Source of the DNA: Shewanella fidelis ATCC BAA-318
GTDB taxonomy: Bacteria > Pseudomonadota > Gammaproteobacteria > Enterobacterales > Shewanellaceae
Length of the DNA stretch: 64,000 nucleotides
Assembly: GCF_000518605.1 (NCBI RefSeq)
Contig: NZ_KI912460.1
Location: 296,250-360,249, forward strand
Reading direction: 5' to 3'
Shown here: positions 1 through 7,493 of the stretch, piece after piece
Layout: each line of letters opens with the position of its first letter
How positions within the stretch are numbered: the first letter of the stretch is position 1
Notes under the pieces: model-generated
What the model was told of the DNA's origin: nothing
The model's database searches: none
The model's input: only the letters and a program-made list of their open reading frames with translations
Position numbers and translations under genes: made by a program

Positions 1-795
1 GACAAAATTCTCACCTTCCAAGAGCGCGATCCTTCAAAGTTACCTTGGAAAGAACTAGAAGTTGACGTTGTATTTGAATGTACAGGTATCTTTACTTCTA
101 AAGAGTCTGTTCAATCACACTTAGACGCTGGTGCTAAAAAAGTAATTATCTCAGCTCCTGGTAAAAATGTTGATGCAACTGTTGTTTACGGTGTAAATAA
201 CGATCTGATCACCAGCGACATGACTGTGATCTCTAACGCATCTTGTACCACTAACTGTCTTGCGCCATTTGCTAAGCCATTAAACGATGAAATTGGTATT
301 GAATCAGGTCTAATGACTACGATTCACGCTTATACTAATGATCAGCGCCTATCAGACGTTTACCACACAGACTTACGTCGTGCCCGTGCAGCGGCGATGT
401 CAATGATCCCAACAAAAACTGGTGCAGCAGCTGCAGTTGGTTTAGTTGTTCCTGAGTTAGCTGGTAAATTCGACGGTATGGCTGTTCGCGTTCCAACAGT
501 AAACGTGTCACTGGTTGACCTATCGTTTGTTGCTGCACGTGATACCACTGTAGAAGAAGTTAATGCAATCATCGAGAAAGCAGCTTCAGTAGCACCGTTA
601 AGTGAAGTATTGGCTGTTAACCACGAGCCTTTAGTGTCTATCGACTTTAACCATAACCCATTCTCTTCTAACTTCGACGCAACACAAACTCGTGTTAATG
701 GTCGCCTAGTTAAAGTGATGGCTTGGTACGACAACGAATGGGGCTTCAGTAACCGTATGCTTGATAACGCGGTTGCATTAATGACAGCGAAGTAA
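1..795 (+). CDS. gap: Glyceraldehyde-3-phosphate dehydrogenase (class I), 5' end missing
   Basis: The reading frame is open from base 1 and gives 264 residues, so roughly the first fifth of the protein lies outside the window. It carries the class I GAPDH active site NASCTTNCLAP with the catalytic cysteine, and the segment TNDQRLSDVYHTDLRRARA, which places it in the subgroup found in many marine gammaproteobacteria and cyanobacteria rather than with E. coli GapA. It oxidises glyceraldehyde 3-phosphate with NAD(P)+ and phosphate in central carbon metabolism. The stop is followed by a strong intrinsic terminator. The coenzyme cannot be judged because the Rossmann N-terminus is missing. Confidence 0.96.
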   Translation, partial: DKILTFQERDPSKLPWKELEVDVVFECTGIFTSKESVQSHLDAGAKKVIISAPGKNVDATVVYGVNNDLITSDMTVISNASCTTNCLAPFAKPLNDEIGIESGLMTTIHAYTNDQRLSDVYHTDLRRARAAAMSMIPTKTGAAAAVGLVVPELAGKFDGMAVRVPTVNVSLVDLSFVAARDTTVEEVNAIIEKAASVAPLSEVLAVNHEPLVSIDFNHNPFSSNFDATQTRVNGRLVKVMAWYDNEWGFSNRMLDNAVALMTAK

Positions 796-814
796 TTCGT
801 TAGCTATATAAGAT

Positions 815-842
815 AAAGCCCAGTTTTTACTGGGCTTTTTTG
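815..842 (+). terminator. Intrinsic terminator of gap
   Basis: The 8-bp stem AAGCCCAG/CTGGGCTT with a six-base loop is followed by a run of T residues, 20 bp after the gap stop codon. Confidence 0.9.
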
Positions 843-890
843 TGTCCGACATTGAGAAAATTGTAAAAACTGACAAGTTCTCTTTCTCGT

Positions 891-1166
891 TTAACTACGC
901 TTAATTCGTACGACTTTGAAAATATCAATTTCAAATCCAGCTATCCCCTGTTTATCTGCATAATATGTCATGTTGACTCGTGCACCTGACAGGCTCTTAT
1001 ATTTTTTGGTTCGCTTAAAAGTAAACGGTGTATCACAGTCATCTATCATAACTGTGTGTAAAACCCAGTCATCTTTGACTCTTTGAGTATGGGAGCAAAC
1101 TTTCACGCCTTCCGAATGGATCAGTTGATCATGCTTGACTAACATTTTATCGACATCGGTTTTCAC
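891..1166 (-). CDS. Small conserved-looking protein of unknown function
   Basis: This 91-residue frame starts at GTG (1166) with a Shine-Dalgarno GGAG six bases upstream, which is why I accept it as a gene. I do not recognise the family. The protein is soluble, with no signal peptide or membrane segment. It is rich in beta-type segments, and its C-terminus is basic (IFKVVRIKRS). It has two cysteines but no metal-binding motif. It is convergent with gap. No function is offered. Confidence 0.6.
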   Translation of the reverse strand: MKTDVDKMLVKHDQLIHSEGVKVCSHTQRVKDDWVLHTVMIDDCDTPFTFKRTKKYKSLSGARVNMTYYADKQGIAGFEIDIFKVVRIKRS

Positions 1167-1506
1167 TGCTCACTCCAAATCTTGAAAATCTAATCATTAA
1201 AAATAGCACATAGAGATTTTGAGTCATACTAATTGCTGTTAGTGACTAAGTGTTATTAGCCACCCTAGTGCAAAATCTCAGTCATACTGTATCAGTCAGA
1301 CTACATGGCTTTGCAGGCTTCCTAGATGCCTTAGGCATAAGAAAGCACTAAGGTGTAGATAGAGGTAACAAGGAGATATAAATAACCGCTAATGCGAGTT
1401 TAAGGTTAATTGGTATTAATTCAAAAGTTGCCCTCTTGCCAATAAAAAAGCGCAACGTAGTCAGTACTACATTGCGCTTTAGTAACAGTGTTAGAGCGTC
1501 AGCTAA
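1167..1506. other. Gene-free stretch between two minus-strand genes
   Basis: No reading frame with a credible start was found. The stretch contains a direct repeat of AGTCATACT (near 1223 and 1281), a small palindrome ATGCCTTAGGCAT near 1325-1337, one isolated ATTGGTATTAA near 1409-1419 that resembles an end of the dispersed repeat described further on, and the terminator of the downstream RimB-RimK gene. Confidence 0.6.
1441..1480 (-). terminator. Intrinsic terminator of the RimB-RimK gene
   Basis: A 15-bp stem (1447-1461 with 1466-1480, one C-A mismatch) with a CAGT loop is followed on the minus strand by TTTTTTATT. Confidence 0.88.
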
Positions 1507-2886
1507 TTAATCTTCTGCTTTCCAACCTAATTTCTTTTCAATCGATTCAATCATTGCACCGGCGATATCGATACCTGTAGCAGATTCAATACCTTCAAGT
1601 CCTGGTGATGAGTTGATCTCAAGTAACAATGGACCACGGCTAGAGCGAATAATATCAACACCAGCAACACGTAGACCCATTGTTTTAGCAGCTTTAATCG
1701 CTAATTGTCTTTCTGCTGCACTTACAGACACAATAGACGCACTACCGCCCATATGAATGTTGGCTCTGAACTCTCCAGGAGCTGCTGTACGCTCAATTGA
1801 TGCTACGACCTTACCATCAATCACAAAACAGCGTAGATCTTTGCCTTGGGCTTCTTTAATGAACTCTTGGACCAAAAGGTTAACGCGTAACGACTTAAAT
1901 GCATTAATTACACTTTCTGCAGCTTTGGTCGTTTCAGCCAGTACCACACCTTTACCTTGCGTACCTTCAAGCAATTTAACGATAAGTGGTGCACCACCAA
2001 CCATATCGATAAGATCTTTAGTATCAACCGGTGAGTTAGCAAAACCACTGGTAGGAATATCTAAATTATTCTTTTGTAACAACTGTAGAGAAAATAATTT
2101 ATCTCTAGAGCGTGTGATCGCGTCTGACGTATTGAGTGCTTCAATATTTAAACTTTCAAAGTGACGTGTAAGTGCACAGCCATAGAAAGTCATGCTAGGT
2201 CTAATACGTGGGATCACCGCGTCTACGTCATTTAGTACTGTACCGCCACGGTAATGTACTTCTGGCGAAGAAGCATCAAGCTTTAGGTAGCACTGGCTGA
2301 TATTTAAAAATACCATTTCATGGCCACGTTGCTCACCAGCTTCGATGATACGTTGGTTACTATATAGATCTGGGTTGCTTGCTAACAAACCAATTTTCAA
2401 GCCACTCTTCTTAGCCTTCTTTCCCGCGTATAGTGCTTCAACGTCAGCATCAACTTGATCGCCTAAACAGAATGATTCAGATGGGTCAACAAGGGTTTTG
2501 TTACCCATAGCTTCACGACCAAGTAGCATGCGATAACCCATGCTATCGCGATTGGTAAGTGTTAATTCCACTTCCCAAGCATGACCACCTAATTGAATTA
2601 CAGAAGCAATTACATAGCGTTTTTCTGATTCACCGTTTGAGCTCTTAACATTACGGCGATCAACAACTTTGCTTTCACACTTTAGAATGACCTTGCGACT
2701 GTTTTGTATCGGATGAAGTTCGAATGATACCCATGGCTCACCTTCTCTTTTAAAAGGACGGATATTGACGGCATGGATTGATGATGTTCTGGCGCCAGAG
2801 TCTACCCTAGCTTTAATTGCAGGAACACCAAGAGCAGGGAATGCACACCACTCTTCACTTCCGATAATAAACTTATTGTCGCTCAT
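1507..2886 (-). CDS. rimK: Fusion of RimB-like aspartic protease domain and RimK glutamate ligase
   Basis: The 459-residue protein has two parts. Residues 1-145 match the RimB / 'ATP-dependent zinc protease' retropepsin-like family, with the catalytic motif ARVDSGARTSSIHA (Asp29). Residues 163-459 are an ATP-grasp ligase of the RimK type, with the glycine-rich loop LLEGTQGKGV and the C-terminal metal site LLEINSSPGLEGIE. RimK adds glutamates to the C-terminus of ribosomal protein S6. In Pseudomonas RimB is a separate protein that modulates RimK, so the fusion probably couples the two activities. An 11-residue basic linker (AGKKAKKSGLK) joins the domains. It has its own promoter region and terminator. 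Both families are recognised with confidence; the target in this organism is inferred. Confidence 0.92.
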   Translation of the reverse strand: MSDNKFIIGSEEWCAFPALGVPAIKARVDSGARTSSIHAVNIRPFKREGEPWVSFELHPIQNSRKVILKCESKVVDRRNVKSSNGESEKRYVIASVIQLGGHAWEVELTLTNRDSMGYRMLLGREAMGNKTLVDPSESFCLGDQVDADVEALYAGKKAKKSGLKIGLLASNPDLYSNQRIIEAGEQRGHEMVFLNISQCYLKLDASSPEVHYRGGTVLNDVDAVIPRIRPSMTFYGCALTRHFESLNIEALNTSDAITRSRDKLFSLQLLQKNNLDIPTSGFANSPVDTKDLIDMVGGAPLIVKLLEGTQGKGVVLAETTKAAESVINAFKSLRVNLLVQEFIKEAQGKDLRCFVIDGKVVASIERTAAPGEFRANIHMGGSASIVSVSAAERQLAIKAAKTMGLRVAGVDIIRSSRGPLLLEINSSPGLEGIESATGIDIAGAMIESIEKKLGWKAED

Positions 2887-3200
2887 TACAATTCTTCCAG
2901 TTAAGTTAAATTAAGGAGCGCGAAAGTACTCCTTTTTTCCGCAGATGCAAACTAAATTTTAGTTATTTTCTACAATCGAGTAGGATTTTCAAAAAAATCC
3001 TGAAAACTGAGATCTATGTCTGTTTTTTTTAGCCGTATAAACGGCTATTTAGAGTTTAAAAAGTGTTTTAAATTTAACCACCTACATCTAATAAATATCT
3101 CAATTTAAGCTTAAAAATTGACCATAAATGTGCTACCTGCAGCACTTTTTTAAAATCCAAGAGTGTTTCTCGGTTGTTCTTCACATCAATAGTAGTACAG
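2887..3200. other. Intergenic region between rimK and an SDR gene
   Basis: AT-rich DNA without a credible gene. Besides the hairpin at 2913-2938 it holds a short inverted repeat AGCCGT-ATAA-ACGGCT near 3031-3046, preceded by eight T residues. This is not a terminator in either direction by the usual criteria. Confidence 0.5.
2913..2938. other. Hairpin in the rimK upstream region
   Basis: AAGGAG pairs with CTCCTT around a GAAA tetraloop, with one mismatch in the inner stem, and a T-run follows on the plus strand. On the minus strand it would lie in the rimK leader, about 30 bp before the start. The role is unknown; it could be a leader hairpin or an upstream terminator. Confidence 0.4.
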
Positions 3201-3896
3201 TTACCAAGGAATTGTTTTACCTTGATAATCGATAAAACTACCACTTTGCTGTTCAGTTAAACTGCTAATCACCTGCTGCATGCCAATAACTGACGTTTCT
3301 GGATCTATCAGAGCGTTAGGTCCGCCCATATCTGTTTTGACCCATCCAGGGTGTAAAGCGACTGTTTTAATGTTATGACTTACCAAATCAATCGCTAAAC
3401 TTTTTACAATTGAATTCAAAGCGGCTTTTGATGAGCGGTAATAATAGCCACCGCCACTGCGATTATCAGTCATACTGCCAACTTTTGATGAAACAAATGC
3501 GATGGTGCAAAGGTTCGATAAATGGTCAGCTTGAAAAAGTTGATGAGTTAGCAACAAGGGGGCGATGGTATTTACTTGCAACACTTTGCGCCATTCATGA
3601 AGATTTATCTCTGTAAAATTAACGCCCTTAGGGCCATAATAACCAGCATTATGAATGACTAAATCAATCTTTTGCTTAGGTATTTTAAGCGAATTTAAAT
3701 TAGTTTGCTCGAGTTGTTCGAGATCTAATTTGGCAATCACAAGCTGGGAGTTAGTTTGCTGAAGCTCAAGGAGCTGAGTTGCTTTACTTGGATCTCTGCA
3801 GCAAGCGGTTACCTGCCAACCATTAGATAAATACTCTTTGACAAAACAAAGGCCAATGCCTCTGTTTGCACCGGTAATAAAAAGATGTTTATGCAC
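3201..3896 (-). CDS. Short-chain dehydrogenase of the CsgA/sniffer type
   Basis: The NAD(P)-binding motif FITGANRGIG opens the protein, NAG follows at the end of beta-4, and the catalytic Ser-Tyr-Lys region reads SSKVGS...YYYRSSKAAL. I chose GTG at 3896, because GGAGAGAAAG precedes it at the right distance and the protein then begins directly at the Rossmann strand. An ATG four codons upstream (3908) has no ribosome binding site. The family contains C-factor-like and carbonyl-reductase-like oxidoreductases. The substrate is unknown, and the isolated position gives no pathway hint. Confidence 0.88.
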   Translation of the reverse strand: MHKHLFITGANRGIGLCFVKEYLSNGWQVTACCRDPSKATQLLELQQTNSQLVIAKLDLEQLEQTNLNSLKIPKQKIDLVIHNAGYYGPKGVNFTEINLHEWRKVLQVNTIAPLLLTHQLFQADHLSNLCTIAFVSSKVGSMTDNRSGGGYYYRSSKAALNSIVKSLAIDLVSHNIKTVALHPGWVKTDMGGPNALIDPETSVIGMQQVISSLTEQQSGSFIDYQGKTIPW

Positions 3897-4311
3897 CTTT
3901 CTCTCCATGTTAAAACAAAACTTACTGCAGCTATCAGCAAAAGATTAAGTTACTGCTTTGGGTAAACTTTTTCAACAAAGGCTATGCAAGTCTGTGAAGA
4001 TAAGTTGCGCCTGAAGCCGAGTATTTGATCAGTAAATAAAATATAAACCCATCTAAACAATTGGTTATGGAAATATCCAAATACAATAAAAGTTTGAAAA
4101 ACAATTTTATAAAGGCGTTTATCAATTAAAATTTAGCTTACTATTTAAGCTGATTTTGCAATTTACGGTATGCATGTCCTTATAAGTTTGAGTAATTCTT
4201 TGCAGTGTTAATGAGCAATTTCTATAGAAAATTGAATAAAGGCTATAGGTTTTGTTTTGTGGAAGGATGCCTTATAGTGTCGCACTATAATAAGTTGATC
4301 TGTTTAAAGTA
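3897..4311. promoter_or_regulatory. Divergent intergenic region with a perfect palindrome
   Basis: This AT-rich region lies between divergent genes. The palindrome TTATAGTG-TCG-CACTATAA (4272-4290) sits 22 bp before the downstream start and has the size and symmetry of an operator for a dimeric repressor. No cognate regulator is recognisable nearby. No small gene was found. Confidence 0.45.
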
Positions 4312-5346
4312 ATGACAATAAAAGATCTCGAAAGTTGTGTTGCCAAATTAATCAGCGTAAACAAATGCCAGAAAGTACAGGTGCTGCAGTCGCTTTGGTC
4401 TGACTATGGTGAAATATCGCGTTTTACTACAGATGAATCATTTAGTGATCCCTTAGGTGCAAGTAACAGCTTTATAGTCAAATTGATTCGCCCTCCACTA
4501 GTGGTAAAGCACCCACGTGGATGGTCATCTGACTTCTCTCATCAACGCAAGTTACGTTCATATCAAGTTGAAGCCAATTTTTATCAAAGTTGGGCGCCAC
4601 TATGTGATGAAAACTGCCGTGTACCTAGCTTGATTGCAAAGCAAACATTTGTAGAAAAAAACCAAGCACTGTCAATATCTATGATAGCAATGACAGATCT
4701 GGATGCTGCTGGTTTTTCACACCGAGCAAACCAACTTAGCCTAACACAAACTAAAGTTGTTTTACGTTGGCTTGCGCATTTTCATGCAAAATTTTTAAAT
4801 GTTTCAAAAGCCGAGGTCTGTAAGCAACTTTGGCCTATCGGTAGCTATTGGCATCTTGCGACTCGAATGCAAGAGTTTAACCTTATGCCTGAGTCAAAGC
4901 TTAAGTTATTGGCACACGAAATAGATAAGCTTTTGAATAATTGCAAATATATGACTGTTATACATGGTGATGCTAAAGTCGCTAACTTTTGTTTCAGTGC
5001 GGATTTTAACCATGTTGCTGCAGTAGATTTTCAGTATGTTGGTAGTGGCATTGGCGTAAAAGACGTTATCTATTTGCTAGGTAGTTGCCTTTCTGAAAAA
5101 CAACTTATGCATAACTTTGATAGTTTGATGAATGTTTATTTTGATTACCTGCAGCAAGCTATCACTTTTTATCAACCAGAGATAGATCCAATAGCTGTAT
5201 GTAATGAATGGAGACATCATACTGATTTTTCCTGGGCCGACTTCGAACGGTTTTTAGTTGGTTGGGCTGCAGAACACCCAAAAAGAAATCAGTTTAGCCA
5301 AGATATCACAGCTAGAGCAATCGCAAAAATATCGAATATTTTATAA
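4312..5346 (+). CDS. APH/ecdysteroid-kinase-like phosphotransferase
   Basis: The 344-residue protein has the kinase-like catalytic motif VIHGDAKVANFCF (Brenner-type HGDxxxxN) followed by the metal-binding AAVDFQYVGSGIGVKDVIYLL. It also has an upstream FIVKLI/LVVKHP strand that may carry the ATP-binding lysine. This is the architecture of the choline kinase / aminoglycoside phosphotransferase superfamily, closest in style to the ecdysteroid-kinase-like branch common in marine bacteria. The natural substrate is a small alcohol but cannot be named. The start ATG lacks an obvious Shine-Dalgarno sequence. An operator-like palindrome lies just upstream. Confidence 0.82.
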   Translation: MTIKDLESCVAKLISVNKCQKVQVLQSLWSDYGEISRFTTDESFSDPLGASNSFIVKLIRPPLVVKHPRGWSSDFSHQRKLRSYQVEANFYQSWAPLCDENCRVPSLIAKQTFVEKNQALSISMIAMTDLDAAGFSHRANQLSLTQTKVVLRWLAHFHAKFLNVSKAEVCKQLWPIGSYWHLATRMQEFNLMPESKLKLLAHEIDKLLNNCKYMTVIHGDAKVANFCFSADFNHVAAVDFQYVGSGIGVKDVIYLLGSCLSEKQLMHNFDSLMNVYFDYLQQAITFYQPEIDPIAVCNEWRHHTDFSWADFERFLVGWAAEHPKRNQFSQDITARAIAKISNIL

Positions 5347-5384
5347 GCAACCGACTAAAGCTACCATGGTAACAGATCGCTTTC

Positions 5385-5409
5385 GAGGCTTGATATAAAA
5401 TCAAGCCTC
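5385..5409. other. Inverted repeat overlapping the 3' end of the RHH gene
   Basis: The perfect 10-bp stem GAGGCTTGAT/ATCAAGCCTC with an ATAAA loop lies between two convergent genes and overlaps the stop codon of the minus-strand gene. No T-run follows in either direction, so termination by it is uncertain. Confidence 0.45.
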
Positions 5410-5949
5410 TAGCTCAGCTTCAAAGCCATGTTCAGCAAAACTGGCTTGTTCACTAAGTAAGTTATCTATTGCTTGATCAAAAGTGTCAATTTGATTCGCG
5501 GCCATATACTCTTTTAATCGAGTGACTAAATCGTTACTTATCTCAATGTGGGATTTCTTCTTTCTCTTTTTAATTTGAGAAAGTTCTTTGCGCACCATTC
5601 GCCAACCGTAATCACTAAAGTAGTCATTCAACAATTTGTTAGTTTGGTTTAGCTCAGTAATTAGGCATGTGCCCTGCTTTCTTTTTTTGTTTAGAATTGA
5701 CAAGTTTTCACTTAACAAAAGGAAAAGTTCGCTTCGTTCTTCAGCGGTACTAAGCTCAACAAACCAATCAGCTCGATTATTAACAGCATTTAGCGGGATC
5801 AACCTATAGATTAAAGGTAACGCTAATGTAACTTCATCAACTTCTAACAACTTTAGTTTGCGACCAGCTTTTGGTGGACTAAAGTGATAACACCAGTCAT
5901 TGTTCAACTCAGGTTTGTTGTCAGTTGCCGATACAATCAAATCACTCAT
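5401..5949 (-). CDS. Ribbon-helix-helix DNA-binding protein, MatP-like in layout
   Basis: The 182-residue protein is mainly helical from about 60 to 120. It then has a very basic linker (IKKRKKKS, about 126-133) and a segment at 134-168 with the strand-helix-turn-helix pattern of the ribbon-helix-helix fold (HIEIS, NDLVTRLKEYMAANQ, TFDQAIDNLLSEQ). Helical domain, basic stretch and RHH in this order recall MatP, which binds a 13-bp palindrome with a 3-bp centre. Palindromes of exactly that geometry (ATGGTNNNACCAT) lie in the gene's own promoter at 5976-5988 and repeatedly across the next kilobase. That it binds them, and that it represses itself, is inference. I do not recognise a named family. 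Confidence 0.75.
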   Translation of the reverse strand: MSDLIVSATDNKPELNNDWCYHFSPPKAGRKLKLLEVDEVTLALPLIYRLIPLNAVNNRADWFVELSTAEERSELFLLLSENLSILNKKRKQGTCLITELNQTNKLLNDYFSDYGWRMVRKELSQIKKRKKKSHIEISNDLVTRLKEYMAANQIDTFDQAIDNLLSEQASFAEHGFEAELEA

Positions 5950-5975
5950 GGCATACTTATCTCAGGAAATTTAAA

Positions 5976-7040
5976 ATGGTTAAACCATACTTATTGATAA
6001 TTATTTCAAATGTCGTCAACTATGTCTAGTTAAGCTATTATAATTTATAGCTTTTATCTAAGCTGTGCCATAGAGTTTTGCAAACAAGTATAATGGTTAT
6101 ACCATCTAATTGACAAAGGTATTATTTAATCGATTACCCTTGCGCAGCATATAAACGCAAATATAAATAATTGGCATAGCTTCAAAGAGTTTGCAAATTA
6201 GATTATTAACCGTTAACAATGCTCGGCATATAACAGTGAGTTTTTAGTCGTTGAGCTGAAACGAACTAAGCAAAGAATGTAACTGTATTGACATTAAGTT
6301 CCAGTAAAAATCGGCTTAAGATTTTACTATGTTAAATATTAACCAAGTAAAATGCTGATGTTTAAGCATCAAGCAACGCCATTAATACTTTGTATAAAAT
6401 GGTATAGAAGCTGCCCTTGTTAACATTTAAACTTAAAAACCCACCAATTAAATGGTGTAACCACACTTAAATGCTTCCATGCATCTGCAGCTATTATCCG
6501 TTATATTTTAAATAGATTAACGCATAAAAATCATCTATAAGATGGTTTATACCAAGGTTTATATGCGTTATCACTTAAGAAAGGTGATAAAAAGCGGTAG
6601 TTTATCTTCGAACTTCTTCTCCAAGAAAACACAAAATTGTAAAACATAATCCAAAGCTAAATCTGTTTACTAGTTTCCCAGCCCTAATTTTACTTGTATG
6701 AAATTGGTTAGTATAAATCTGATGTTATCAATCAAGCAGCGTATTTCAACTAAGATTTTTGCTTAAGCTAGTGTTGGCCTTTTTCATGAAATAGAATTAA
6801 GCGCTACTAATATACTGTCGGTCATTTCTATTTTAAGCAATATTAACTGTTTTACTCTGTTTATTTGCTACAAGCCAGCTTTAACCATGGTTTAACCATA
6901 CTTTAATATTGAGGTGTTGTTGATAGTCTCTGCCTTATTGGCTTGAAAAATGGCACTATCAATTAGCATAATTTTTATACAAATCATGCCCAATTTTACA
7001 TAAAAGTGTTCATTTTAAATATTTAGTATGGTTATACCAT
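5976..7040. repeat. Set of ATGGTNNNACCAT palindromes
   Basis: Full sites are ATGGTTAAACCAT (5976-5988), ATGGTTATACCAT (6093-6105 and again 7028-7040) and ATGGTTTAACCAT (6887-6899). Near matches are ATGGTGTAACCAC (6452-6464), a copy with a 4-bp centre (6542-6555) and a half-site ATGGTATAG (6399-6407). Several extend to ATGGTWTAACCATACTT on one strand. The first lies 27 bp upstream of the RHH start codon, in its promoter. The spacing is irregular (about 90 to 360 bp), so these are dispersed operators or loading sites rather than tight iterons. Confidence 0.8.
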
Positions 7041-7194
7041 TTTAATATGATTTATTCTTTTAGCTATCAATATTGGCAATTATTGAAGATTTAGATCTTA
7101 GCTAAAAGCCTGCACTGGTGAGACGTTACCTTTCCACTAACAATATTTGTCTGTTTATTCAGCTAAAAATAACCAAAAATCACTATTTTTAACT

Positions 7195-7226
7195 CTACCA
7201 GTGATAATGACGATTATCACTGGTAG
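7195..7226. repeat. Perfect 14-bp inverted repeat
   Basis: CTACCAGTGATAAT and its exact complement flank the tetranucleotide GACG. Directly upstream AAAAAT-CACT-ATTTTT (7175-7190) forms a second hairpin. No T-run follows, so this is not a simple terminator; a recombinase or replication protein site is possible. Confidence 0.7.
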
Positions 7227-7493
7227 ATGTCAGTAAGATTAAGTAGAATACTGCCGAGGATTTGGCTAACTTTGTTCGCTAATTGCTTGATTAATAAGCA
7301 GGATTGCTAACCTGTTTTAAGGCTAAACTTTTAAAAAACAGTGCAAACTCAACACTAGTTAGCTCTTAAACTGATGATGAATGCTACAACCAGAATATCT
7401 ATAAAATTTAGTATGATCGGGTTAAAGCTAAACTCAGAAATTTAGCTTAGGTATAAATACTTACTAGCAGTAAGATTAGCATTACAAGGTAAT

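Larger units (their letters stand above)
5950..7493. other. 1.54-kb gene-free AT-rich region with repeated palindromes
   Basis: Between the divergent RHH and recombinase genes there is no frame of even 60 codons, which is rare for this length in a bacterial genome. The region contains palindromes of consensus ATGGTNNNACCAT and an unusual density of other inverted repeats: AAGCTAT/ATAGCTT at 6032-6053, GTAAAAATC/GATTTTAC at 6304-6327, TGATG/CATCA at 6356-6371, TAACGCATA/TATGCGTTA at 6518-6570, TTATCAC/GTGATAA at 6568-6590, a 14-bp perfect repeat at 7195-7226, AAGCTAAA/TTTAGCTT at 7425-7448 and CTTACT/AGTAAG at 7460-7474. It could be a centromere-like or recombination region. No tRNA, CRISPR or transposase remnant is visible. 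Confidence 0.8.

Noticed and set aside
360..734. 124-codon antisense frame within gap
   Set aside because: Antisense to a highly expressed conserved gene; explained by codon bias, no start signal.
1757..2164. 135-codon antisense frame within the RimK gene
   Set aside because: Shadow of the coding strand; no ribosome binding site or domain.
3024..3052. Hairpin AGCCGT-ATAA-ACGGCT next to a T-run as a terminator
   Set aside because: The T-run precedes the stem on the plus strand and is an A-run after it on the minus strand, so neither direction fits.
5950..7493. CRISPR array or integron attC array
   Set aside because: Palindromes are irregularly spaced without constant-length spacers, and no cas genes, cassettes or attC consensus are present.
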